Shown here piece after piece: positions 1-6,024 of a stretch of 6,024 bases of DNA (positions within the stretch are counted from its first letter, which is position 1; every line of letters begins with the position of its first letter). A program made the position numbers and the translations under genes. This DNA comes from Salinisphaera sp. UBA6602 (GTDB lineage: Bacteria; Pseudomonadota; Gammaproteobacteria; Nevskiales; Salinisphaeraceae): positions 1-6,024 of the forward strand of contig DJIE01000198.1 of the NCBI GenBank assembly GCA_002433465.1, written 5' to 3'. The notes below the pieces were generated by a model. That model was given only the letters and a program-made list of their open reading frames with translations. It was not told where the DNA came from and made no database searches.

Positions 1-161
1 CGCGCGCCGGCATCGCTATAGGCCGCCGAACCGGCGCCGTCGCAGACCACACCCACGAAACCGTTGCCGGTATGGCGATAGGCATGGGCATCCTGACAGG
101 GCAGATCGCCCGCGATATGCGATGCGCCGATCGCCGAAGCGCCGAACAACTGCCAGCTCAC
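1..161 (-). CDS. PP2C-family Ser/Thr protein phosphatase, N-terminal part (cut by window edge)
   Basis: Metal-dependent protein phosphatases of the PP2C family remove phosphate from Ser/Thr residues of cytoplasmic proteins. Only the first 53 codons are in the window; the gene runs off the left edge. Visible are a GASxxGxSH segment (residues 7-15), the GDLPCQDA motif (18-25) and the metal-site motif CDGAGSA (40-46), whose Asp41 should bind the catalytic metal. This arrangement is typical of the short PP2C proteins next to TerY/YegL-type vWA genes, such as E. coli YegK. I chose the GTG at 161-159 because AGGAAG lies 7 nt upstream and no in-frame ATG lies near it. The gene follows the vWA gene by 11 nt and is very probably co-transcribed and translationally coupled with it. 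Family assignment is firm from these motifs; partnership with the kinase at 1039-3069 is inferred from context. Confidence 0.85.
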   Translation of the reverse strand, partial: MSWQLFGASAIGASHIAGDLPCQDAHAYRHTGNGFVGVVCDGAGSAAYSDAGA

Positions 162-168
162 CGCAAAA

Positions 169-174
169 CTTCCT
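169..174 (-). promoter_or_regulatory. Ribosome binding site of the phosphatase gene, overlapping the vWA stop codon
   Basis: On the minus strand AGGAAG lies 7 nt before the GTG start at 161. Its first two bases are the last two of the TAG stop codon (175-173) of the vWA gene. A ribosome ending the upstream gene would therefore sit on the Shine-Dalgarno site of the next, which suggests translational coupling. It also supports the GTG as the real start. Confidence 0.7.
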
Positions 175-856
175 AGACCTGAACCGACGACCAGCTATCG
201 GTCGGCGGCAGCTGGACCCGGTCGCCGGCCTGGGACTGGGATACGGTTTGCAGGCTGGTGCTCAGCCACAGGAACAGCTCTTTAAAATGCAGGCCGGCCA
301 GCTGTTTGACCCCGGCCACGCCGCGGCTGGAAAACGCGCCCAGCGTTTCGGTATTGGAGCCGTTGCCCACGGCGATCGGAAACACCGCGACCTTCTGGTC
401 CGTCTCGGCCTGGCAGCAGGCGGCCGCGCTCTGTTCCCAGGCATCGGTCGGCAGGCCGTCGCTCATCACGAACAGCCAGGGGCGCGTGTAGGCGATGCCG
501 GATTCCTTGTAGCGGGCCTTCTCATCCTCGATTTCGGCCAGCGCGATTTCGACGCCCTGGCCGGTCGGCGTTGTGCCATTGGCTTCGAGTCTGGGCGCGC
601 TGAAATCCATGGCGTCGCACCAGTCGCCGACGATGCTGGCCTCGTCGTAGTCGCCCAGGGTGACGATGAGAATACGTACCCGCTTGGCGGCGATCACATC
701 GTTCTTGAGTTCCTGTTCGAGCAGCTGCAGCCCTTCATTGAGCTGTTCGATCGGTGCGCCGCCCATGCTGCCGGAGCGATCCAGCACCAGCACCAGCGGG
801 GTGCGTTGTTCGGTGTTGTCGATCAGGGCCACGTCCGGGATCGCGTTATCGCTCAT
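173..856 (-). CDS. vWA domain protein, TerY/YegL type
   Basis: This 227-residue protein is almost entirely one von Willebrand factor A domain, a Rossmann-like fold that binds ligands through a metal (MIDAS) site. The first MIDAS motif is LDRSGSM (residues 25-31: Asp26, Ser28, Ser30). A Thr-rich loop, NGTTPTG (about 93-99), probably supplies the MIDAS Thr. The third element is MSDGLPTD (131-138), with Asp133. The TEQRTP stretch just before the first strand and the length fit TerY and E. coli YegL (about 219 residues). No signal peptide or membrane segment is seen, so it is predicted cytoplasmic. The ORF can be extended to a TTG at 895, but the ATG at 856 has a near-perfect AGGAAG 6 nt upstream and is preferred. 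The phosphatase gene follows after 11 nt and the kinase gene is divergent. In such trios the vWA protein is thought to be a partner or substrate of the kinase/phosphatase pair; that role is inferred here. Confidence 0.9.
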   Translation of the reverse strand: MSDNAIPDVALIDNTEQRTPLVLVLDRSGSMGGAPIEQLNEGLQLLEQELKNDVIAAKRVRILIVTLGDYDEASIVGDWCDAMDFSAPRLEANGTTPTGQGVEIALAEIEDEKARYKESGIAYTRPWLFVMSDGLPTDAWEQSAAACCQAETDQKVAVFPIAVGNGSNTETLGAFSSRGVAGVKQLAGLHFKELFLWLSTSLQTVSQSQAGDRVQLPPTDSWSSVQV

Positions 857-862
857 CGCATG

Positions 863-868
863 CTTCCT
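863..868 (-). promoter_or_regulatory. Ribosome binding site that fixes the vWA gene start
   Basis: AGGAAG on the minus strand sits 6 nt before the ATG at 856-854. It argues for this ATG over the in-frame TTG at 895-893, which would add 13 residues that do not resemble the family N-terminus. Confidence 0.7.
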
Positions 869-874
869 GTTGTT

Positions 875-895
875 TTGGCATAAGTTTAGCGCCAA
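875..895. promoter_or_regulatory. Inverted repeat TTGGC-N11-GCCAA, possible operator
   Basis: A perfect 5-bp inverted repeat with an 11-bp, fairly AT-rich spacer lies 19 bp upstream of the vWA start and within the divergent region shared with the kinase gene. The half-site spacing of 16 bp centre to centre (about 1.5 helical turns) is compatible with a dimeric regulator. Five-bp repeats also arise by chance, and no particular regulator family is recognisable. A TTGGCA hexamer (875-880, plus strand) within it resembles a -35 box, but no good -10 box follows at 16-18 bp. Confidence 0.25.
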
Positions 896-938
896 TCTTC
901 AGACAATGCCCAGCGCCGCATGCGGCCACGGGTGTCGC

Positions 939-944
939 TATACT
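939..944 (+). promoter_or_regulatory. Possible -10 box (TATACT) for the kinase gene
   Basis: TATACT matches five of six positions of the sigma-70 -10 consensus and stands out in otherwise GC-rich sequence. It would give a 5' leader of about 90 nt before the kinase start at 1039. No convincing -35 hexamer lies 16-18 bp upstream (the 17-bp position reads CCGCAT) and there is no TGn extension, so this is tentative. No clear promoter could be assigned to the opposite vWA/phosphatase unit. Confidence 0.3.
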
Positions 945-1026
945 CGCGCGTTTGTCGGCGCGCCAGGCGTGGGCGAATCGAGCAGGCAGCAGGGTCGTTT
1001 CATGGCAGCAGGGCAAGCCGCCGTAC

Positions 1027-1030
1027 AGGG
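1027..1030 (+). promoter_or_regulatory. Ribosome binding site of the kinase gene
   Basis: AGGG ends 8 nt before the ATG at 1039. A GTG immediately before this ATG (1036) is in frame and could be used instead, adding one residue. The reading frame stays open upstream to 754, but that part overlaps the vWA gene antisense and has no family-like sequence. Confidence 0.5.
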
Positions 1031-1038
1031 CAAGAGTG

Positions 1039-3069
1039 ATGGCGCGCGCTGATCGCGTTGGCCAGCGGGTGCGCGTGGGTCAGCGCGCCATGGCGCTGGG
1101 CCGGGCAATCAAGAGCGGCGGCGCCGGCACCATCTATCGCCTGCCGGATGCGCCCGACCAGGTGGCCAAGATCTATCACCCGCAAATCGAGCGCGGGGAC
1201 TATGCCCACAAGATCGAGGCCATGCTGGAGCTCGCGCCGCGTCTGCCGGCGCGCGAATTCGGCGGCCAGACGATCACCCAGATCGCCTGGCCGCAGGACA
1301 AGATATTCGATCGCGGCGGTCGCTTCATCGGCTTTGCCATGCCGTTGCTGGACATGGGCTCGACCGAAGAGCTGGAGCTCATGCTGCAGGCACGCCAGGC
1401 GCGCGCCGCCGGTTTGAATCCCAGCCTCGGCGTGAAGATGACGCTGGCCGCGAATCTGGCCAGCGTGATTTCTTCACTGCATCGCCAGAAGCATTATCTG
1501 GTGGATCTCAAGCCGGTCAACCTGCGCTTCTATCGCGACTCGCTGTATATCGCCCTGCTCGACTGCGACGGCTTTTCCGTACAGGGGCGCAGCCGGCGTT
1601 TTCCCGCCGAGCAATTCACGCCCGACTATCTCGCACCGGAATTTCAGGGGCGTGGCGTCAAGCCGGGCAAGGGTCGCGAACAAGATCTGTTCGCGCTGGC
1701 GGTGATCGTATTCCGGCTGTTGAATTTCGGTATTCACCCGTTTACCGGCAAGCCGACAGACGATCGTGTGCCGACCGATATCCCGGCGCGTATTCGTGTG
1801 TGGCTCTATGCCTATGGCCGCCAGCCGCATCCGCAACTCGCGCCGAGCCCCGTCAGCGCACACGAGGCGATGCCGCGCGAGCTGCGTGATCTGTTCGATC
1901 GTGCCTTTGCATCGACCGATCGTCCGAGCGCGGCTGCCTGGGCGGACGCGCTGTCGGTCTATGCCCGGCGCGACTCGGGGCGGATTGTGGTCTGTTCGAA
2001 GAATCATGGGCACCAGCATTTTGCCGGCCAGCCCTGCGGCGAGTGTGCCCGCGAACGGGTGCTGGCCGCCTCACGTCGGCATGCCGGTGCCCGTCGCAAG
2101 AAACGCGAACGCCGGCAGCAGAAAGTGCGACAGCGGGTACGCCAACGCACGGCAGCACAGGCGCGAGTGGCAGGGAATACGGCCCGGGCCACCGGCCGGC
2201 GTCGCCCCGCCAGGCCTGCTTCGCGGAGCGGCCAGGCAGCGTCTGCGGCCGCTGCCGGCGACAACATCCGGCTGTTCGTGGTGAGCGTTGTGGTGGTCAC
2301 GCTGGTGCTCATGGGGGCGGTATCGATACGCGGCTGCAGCACCTCCGACCCGTCCAGCCGGCGGACCAAGGCGAACGCGACGGCGCCAGTGCAGCAGGAG
2401 GCGCCGAGCGAGCCGCCCACGACGCTGCGCCAGGCGCGTGCTTCGGTGCCTGATGAAAGCGAGCTCGAAGCTGATATCGACGCGACCGTCGCGGCCGTGA
2501 ACAGCGACGACCCCGAGCGTTTTCGAGCGCGCCTGGAAACGCTGGCACGACGTACCTTGCAGCATCCACGGCCACGGCGATCCAGCGTTCGTGAATACAG
2601 GGATTTGATGATCGGCGCGGCGCGCCTGCCGCAGGCGGATCGGCGACCCGGTGAAACCATGGATCGGCTGAAAACGCGTATCGAGGGCTTGAAGTCCATC
2701 GTCGACGACGACCCCTATGCCGCGATGGCCGCCGCGGAAGCGGGCAAATGGCTGCTTTTGCTGGGCGAGCGTGAATCCGCACAGCATTACTACCGGCAGG
2801 CGATCTGGGCCGATCCCACGGTTGCCGACGCCTGGTACGGGCTGGGCGTGACCTGCATCAACGACGACCCGGATCGTACAGTGGCGTTGATGACCATGGC
2901 CTATGCCACGGCCGAGGAAGTCGACGGCCTGCAGATGCGAATGCTCGCGGCGGTCTATCGGCTGGTGGGCATGCGCTACACCGCCGACGATGCGCCCTCG
3001 ATCGACGCGCTGGACGAGCGCGCGCGGGCGCTGGTCGAGAAGCTGGAAGCCGCGCTGTTCAAGCCCTGA
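1039..3069 (+). CDS. Membrane-anchored Ser/Thr protein kinase-like protein with zinc-ribbon and TPR-like domain (YegI type)
   Basis: This 676-residue protein probably phosphorylates Ser/Thr residues of cytoplasmic partners. Residues about 18-310 form a divergent protein kinase domain: glycine-rich loop SGGAGTIY (26-33), ATP-site Lys in VAKIY (Lys44), catalytic loop VDLKPVN (Asp156, Lys158, Asn161), metal-binding region LLDCDGF (Asp175/Asp177), an APE-like LAPEF (198-202) and QDLFALAVIVFRLL with Asp216 in subdomain IX. The HRD His and Arg are replaced by Leu and Val. A Cys/His cluster follows (Cys319, His323/325/327, Cys333, Cys336), likely a zinc ribbon. Then comes an Arg/Ala-rich linker (about 340-405) and one hydrophobic helix (412-430). 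Basic residues before the helix place the kinase in the cytoplasm and residues 434-676 outside. The outer part has at least one TPR-like repeat (about 561-607). Length fits E. coli YegI (about 648). The gene is divergent from the vWA/phosphatase pair, its likely partners. Kinase assignment is firm; activity, substrate and signal are inferred. Confidence 0.85.
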   Translation: MARADRVGQRVRVGQRAMALGRAIKSGGAGTIYRLPDAPDQVAKIYHPQIERGDYAHKIEAMLELAPRLPAREFGGQTITQIAWPQDKIFDRGGRFIGFAMPLLDMGSTEELELMLQARQARAAGLNPSLGVKMTLAANLASVISSLHRQKHYLVDLKPVNLRFYRDSLYIALLDCDGFSVQGRSRRFPAEQFTPDYLAPEFQGRGVKPGKGREQDLFALAVIVFRLLNFGIHPFTGKPTDDRVPTDIPARIRVWLYAYGRQPHPQLAPSPVSAHEAMPRELRDLFDRAFASTDRPSAAAWADALSVYARRDSGRIVVCSKNHGHQHFAGQPCGECARERVLAASRRHAGARRKKRERRQQKVRQRVRQRTAAQARVAGNTARATGRRRPARPASRSGQAASAAAAGDNIRLFVVSVVVVTLVLMGAVSIRGCSTSDPSSRRTKANATAPVQQEAPSEPPTTLRQARASVPDESELEADIDATVAAVNSDDPERFRARLETLARRTLQHPRPRRSSVREYRDLMIGAARLPQADRRPGETMDRLKTRIEGLKSIVDDDPYAAMAAAEAGKWLLLLGERESAQHYYRQAIWADPTVADAWYGLGVTCINDDPDRTVALMTMAYATAEEVDGLQMRMLAAVYRLVGMRYTADDAPSIDALDERARALVEKLEAALFKP

Positions 3070-3099
3070 ACGGCGCGGCGGGCAAGCGCGGCGGTGCGA

Positions 3100-5424
3100 T
3101 CAGCGGGTGTCCGTGGCGTGCTCGGCGGCCGGTAGCGTCCAGCGCTTGTCGACGGTGATGTCGCCGGGTTTCACGACTTCGACACTGGCAGGTTGCCCGG
3201 CGATTCGCAGATAGCGCCCGTCGACGAGAAACGGCGCGAGCCGGTCGTTGGCCGGCTGGTAATCCCAGAAGTGGTCGAATTGGGCCGGCAGTACACTCAG
3301 GGCCTGGCCGTTGGCGTCCAGAAAACGATAACGGCCGAGCAGCACGCCGACCGGCATGGTCGGATCCGGCTGTTGGCCGGTCAAGCGTTCCAGGTCGATC
3401 AGCCAGGGTCGGTCGCCCAGGTCGTAATTGGCGGTCTGCCACTGGCGGGCACGGCAACGCAGCCCCAGTTCGACCGCGCCCTCGGTAGTGGCCGGGCCGC
3501 CGTCTTTCTCGATCAGCCGCCAGAGCAGGGTGTCCAGCATCTGGCGGTCGGCGCCATCCCCGAACGTCGGGTATTCCTGGCGTATCACCTGCCAGCGTGC
3601 GGCCACCGGTTTGCCGTTCGGCGTCGTGGCCGAGAGGGTGCACAGCGCGCTCTGTTCGGGCGAGAGCGCGAAGATCGGCGCGCCGCTGTCCATGGCAAGC
3701 GGCTTGAGTTTGTCATCGGCCATGGCACGCACTTGCTGCTCGCCGCGGAGTTCGCTGAAAAGCCTCGACGGCACGAAATTCAGCGGGATATGCACGCCCG
3801 GGCCGATATCCAGCGCGTTGTAGCGCGCCTTGTAGGGAATGAATCGCACCGCCTTGCTAAAGGCCGGCTGCTCTGCCAGCACCCGGACTGCGACCGTTAC
3901 GGCACGAGCCTTGGGGTCGATGTGCAGTGGCAGCAAACGGGCGCTGCCGTTGCCGAGGATCGTGGCGAACAGATCGCGTTCGCCGGGCCGGACCCAGTCG
4001 GGCCATAGGTCGTTGTTGCGTTCGGCGGCAAACATGGGGGGTTCGCGTTCGAGCATCAGCGCGCTGAGGTAGTCGCGACGTCCGGAAAGTGTCAGCAGGT
4101 AATTGTGCTCGCCTTGCGGGATGAGCGACGCGGTCACGCCGCTTTCGCCCTCGACGCGGTTTGGGTCGCTATCGTCGGCTTGCAGGTCCAGGGTCAGCGT
4201 GTCGGTGGTGTCGATCGGATAATAGTCGGCCTTTGCGCTGATCGCCGCGATACGCTCCAAACGTTCGGCGACATGCTCGATACCCAGCGGCAAGCGCCGA
4301 TTGCTCGTGTGCAGGTTGCCGGTAAGCGTATCGGGGGCCGTTTTCGTATAGTCGCCGGCGAGCTCGAGATCGATGGCGCGATCATTGGCGTCGAGCGGGG
4401 TCAGGTCACGGTATGCCAGGCGCCCGAAGCGTGGGCGCTGGTCTTCCCACAGGGCATGGTCGAAATCCAGCTCGACACCCCAGGCTGTGTCTGCCCTGAA
4501 ACCGCCAACCGCGGTTGGGAAAACCTCGCCTTCGGTCAGCGGCTCGGGTGCGTGTGGGTCGTCCTCGTCGAGGGCGACGGCCGTGGTCGGGCTGGTATTG
4601 AACGTGGTGTAAACCTGGCCTTCCGACCGCGAATCGTAGCGCGGCGCTTCGTAGTGATGACGCAGCGATTGTGCATGCCAGTCTGCCGGCACCAGCGTGA
4701 CGAGCTGGCGCACCGGCTCTTGTCGGCCACCCATGGACACGCTGCTTTCGTAGACGGCGGCCATGCGCTCGATCCAGCCGCTGTGGCGATCGAGCACGAG
4801 GTGCCCGGCCAGATGATCGCCCTCGACCGAGGGCGCGAGCGATACGAAGACACGATCCGGCGTGACCGCCATCACCGTGAGTATGGCCGGCGGCAGTCCG
4901 GCAATGCTATCCAGCGTTTGCGTGTTGCCGGGCGTGGCATCCAGTCCCGAAAACACAGCCGGCGCCACGAATTGACGCCGCATCAGCCGGGCAAAATCTT
5001 CATCCCTATCGCGCAACGCGGCCATGGTGTCGGGCTTGAGCGCTTGCGGCCAGCGCTGGTCGTGCGCGTCTTCGGGCACCTTGAAGCCCGCAGCAAGCAC
5101 CGCACGCAGCCAAGGCGAGCGTTCGCCTTTCCAGGAGCTGCAGTAGTTGCGCACGCTTCGCTGCCCGCTGACGCAAAGATTCAGCGGTGTGATCGTCATG
5201 CCAGAGGCGTCGTCGCCGGCTCGATAACGCACGAGTCCTTCGCTTTCCAACACCCAGTCTTTGTCCGTGGTGGCATCGCGCATCTGGTACTCGGCTCGCG
5301 AGAAAAGACGGTACGTGCGCGCATCGCCCTTCTCGGGCGCAAACGAGACCTGCGTTTGCGAGGTGCAGCCGGCCAGGATGCCGATCGACAAGGCAAGAAC
5401 AATCCCAATACTCAATCGACGCAT
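3100..5424 (-). CDS. Large predicted outer-membrane lipoprotein of unknown function
   Basis: I do not recognise this family. The 774-residue product starts with MRR, a hydrophobic stretch (residues 4-19) and the lipobox LAGC (17-20). It should be exported, cleaved by lipoprotein signal peptidase and lipidated at Cys20. Thr21 at position +2 is not the Asp inner-membrane retention signal, so outer-membrane sorting is likely. The mature part has no other membrane helix, looks beta-rich with many acidic residues, and has only four further cysteines (84, 95, 595, 657), which could pair as disulfides. A GD..TYRLFS.AEY segment follows the lipid anchor. The start is uncertain. ATG at 5424 gives the most compact signal peptide and has a weak GAG upstream; ATG at 5442 also works; a TTG at 5496 would give an atypically long n-region. 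It converges on the kinase gene, 30 bp apart. The long opposite-strand ORFs here look like shadows. Confidence 0.8.
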   Translation of the reverse strand: MRRLSIGIVLALSIGILAGCTSQTQVSFAPEKGDARTYRLFSRAEYQMRDATTDKDWVLESEGLVRYRAGDDASGMTITPLNLCVSGQRSVRNYCSSWKGERSPWLRAVLAAGFKVPEDAHDQRWPQALKPDTMAALRDRDEDFARLMRRQFVAPAVFSGLDATPGNTQTLDSIAGLPPAILTVMAVTPDRVFVSLAPSVEGDHLAGHLVLDRHSGWIERMAAVYESSVSMGGRQEPVRQLVTLVPADWHAQSLRHHYEAPRYDSRSEGQVYTTFNTSPTTAVALDEDDPHAPEPLTEGEVFPTAVGGFRADTAWGVELDFDHALWEDQRPRFGRLAYRDLTPLDANDRAIDLELAGDYTKTAPDTLTGNLHTSNRRLPLGIEHVAERLERIAAISAKADYYPIDTTDTLTLDLQADDSDPNRVEGESGVTASLIPQGEHNYLLTLSGRRDYLSALMLEREPPMFAAERNNDLWPDWVRPGERDLFATILGNGSARLLPLHIDPKARAVTVAVRVLAEQPAFSKAVRFIPYKARYNALDIGPGVHIPLNFVPSRLFSELRGEQQVRAMADDKLKPLAMDSGAPIFALSPEQSALCTLSATTPNGKPVAARWQVIRQEYPTFGDGADRQMLDTLLWRLIEKDGGPATTEGAVELGLRCRARQWQTANYDLGDRPWLIDLERLTGQQPDPTMPVGVLLGRYRFLDANGQALSVLPAQFDHFWDYQPANDRLAPFLVDGRYLRIAGQPASVEVVKPGDITVDKRWTLPAAEHATDTR

Positions 5425-5531
5425 ACGCCAGGTACTCGGCATGAAACAACGAACAGGGGGCAGAGCGGCCTTTGGCCGGACGCTGCGGGCGGGCAAAGAA
5501 TAGCGTTCGGTGCGCAGAGCGCAAGGCTTTG

Positions 5532-5560
5532 TTTATTTAGCACAAATGGATTTTGGGCAA
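5532..5560 (-). promoter_or_regulatory. Possible sigma-70 promoter for the lipoprotein gene
   Basis: On the minus strand TTGCCC (5560-5555) and AATAAA (5537-5532) are separated by 17 bp; each matches four of six consensus positions. They lie in the only AT-rich patch between the exporter and lipoprotein genes. Transcription would begin near 5525 and leave a leader of about 100 nt before the ATG at 5424. Readthrough from the exporter gene is the alternative, since no hairpin plus T-tract terminator was found between the two. Confidence 0.3.
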
Positions 5561-5635
5561 TGCGTGCGACCACGCCTGCTGTGTATGGAAATCGCGATGC
5601 GCCGGTTGAAGCGGGGAGAAGGGCCTGCCAGAACC

Positions 5636-6024
5636 TCAGTCCGGATAGGGCGCTTCTACGGCATCGGGGTCGTCTGCGGCGAGGGTGGTGCCTACCGATG
5701 CGATGATGATCGCGCCGATCGCCAGCCATTGCAGCAGTGCGAGTCCCTGGCCCAGAAACAGCAGGCCGGATAGCGCGCCAAAGGCCGGTTCCAGACTCAT
5801 CAGCGTGCCGAATGTCTGGGTGGGCAGGCGGGGCAGGGCCACCATCTCCAGGGTGTAGGGCAGCGCGGTGGACAGAATAGCCACGCCGAGTGCGATGAGC
5901 AGCAGCTGCAAGTCAAACGCGTCGGCTGCGATATCCACCAGCCCGATCGGTGCAATCACGACGGCCGCGATGGTGATGCCCCAGACCGCGCTTTGCATGC
6001 CGTTGACGGCACCTGCCTTCTGGC
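5636..6024 (-). CDS. rhtA: Threonine/homoserine exporter RhtA-like EamA-family transporter, C-terminal part (cut by window edge)
   Basis: RhtA is an inner-membrane drug/metabolite-superfamily (EamA) carrier that exports threonine and homoserine. The last 129 residues are present; the frame is open to the right edge, so the start lies outside. The fragment corresponds to the second EamA repeat of the roughly 295-residue E. coli protein, with about four hydrophobic helices. Close matches to remembered E. coli RhtA include a GQxAGA-like segment (about 6010-6024), AILSTALPYTLEM, LPTQTFGTLMSLEPA, SGLLFLGQ, and GAIIIASVGTTL near the end. It ends in a short acidic tail that is probably cytoplasmic. 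The next gene in the same direction starts 211 bp after the stop codon. Family assignment is strong. The RhtA name is likely because of the LPTxTFGTLMSxEPA block, but the true substrate could be another amino acid. Confidence 0.88.
   Translation of the reverse strand, partial: QKAGAVNGMQSAVWGITIAAVVIAPIGLVDIAADAFDLQLLLIALGVAILSTALPYTLEMVALPRLPTQTFGTLMSLEPAFGALSGLLFLGQGLALLQWLAIGAIIIASVGTTLAADDPDAVEAPYPD

Noticed and set aside
122..883. A 253-codon plus-strand open frame opposite the vWA gene
   Set aside because: The minus-strand frame carries complete MIDAS motifs and a good ribosome binding site; the plus frame shows no recognisable motif and also spans the phosphatase start, so it is a shadow.
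857..895. TTG start at 895 for the vWA gene
   Set aside because: The ATG at 856 has AGGAAG 6 nt upstream, and the extra 13 residues would overlap the likely control region.
754..1038. N-terminal extension of the kinase frame by 95 codons
   Set aside because: It lies antisense to the vWA start, is Arg/Cys/Pro-rich without family resemblance, and the ATG at 1039 has an AGGG at suitable distance.
3193..4008. A 271-codon plus-strand open frame within the lipoprotein gene
   Set aside because: No motif, and it is fully antisense to a gene with clear export signals; treated as a GC-driven shadow.
5425..5496. TTG start at 5496 for the lipoprotein gene
   Set aside because: It would put 24 extra residues before the Arg-Arg and hydrophobic core, an atypical signal peptide, and it lacks a ribosome binding site. 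The ATG at 5442 remains possible.
5562..5575. Hairpin GCGTG-CGAC-CACGC as a terminator after the exporter gene
   Set aside because: The stem has only 5 bp and no T-tract follows on the minus strand, so it does not qualify as an intrinsic terminator.
4105..5706. A 533-codon plus-strand open frame opposite the lipoprotein gene
   Set aside because: Its translation is Arg/Gly/His-rich with no domain, signal or membrane pattern. The minus-strand frame has a proper lipobox and ordinary composition. Long antisense frames are expected in GC-rich coding DNA.

Overview
The window is GC-rich (roughly 60-65% by eye), tightly packed bacterial DNA. It holds five protein-coding genes, two of them cut by the window edges. 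No RNA gene, mobile element or CRISPR array was seen. The strong match of the right-edge gene to the threonine/homoserine exporter RhtA, and a signalling trio resembling E. coli YegL/YegK/YegI, point to a gammaproteobacterium. The high GC would suit a Halomonas- or Salinisphaera-like lineage, but that genus-level guess is inference only.

Layout from left to right. (1) Positions 1-161, minus strand: the N-terminal part of a PP2C-type Ser/Thr phosphatase. (2) Positions 173-856, minus: a complete von Willebrand factor A (vWA) protein of the TerY/YegL type. Its stop codon overlaps the ribosome binding site of the phosphatase gene. (3) Positions 857-1038: a 182-bp divergent intergenic region with a TATACT -10-like hexamer and a TTGGC-N11-GCCAA inverted repeat. 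(4) Positions 1039-3069, plus: a complete protein-kinase-like membrane protein with a cytoplasmic kinase domain, a Cys/His zinc-ribbon-like cluster, an Arg-rich linker, one transmembrane helix and an extracytoplasmic TPR-like domain. (5) Positions 3100-5424, minus: a large lipoprotein of unknown function, converging on the kinase gene with only a 30-bp gap. (6) Positions 5425-5635: an intergenic region with a possible promoter for the lipoprotein gene. (7) Positions 5636-6024, minus: the C-terminal half of an RhtA-like EamA transporter.

Genes 1, 2 and 4 form a recognisable kinase / PP2C phosphatase / vWA trio, probably one reversible Ser/Thr phosphorylation module split over two divergent transcription units. 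The kinase appears to span the inner membrane, so it could couple an envelope signal to cytoplasmic phosphorylation. The phosphatase would reverse this and the vWA protein may act as substrate or scaffold. The lipoprotein and the exporter share no evident pathway with the trio. The least explained gene is the lipoprotein, and the most interesting architecture is the membrane-spanning kinase.
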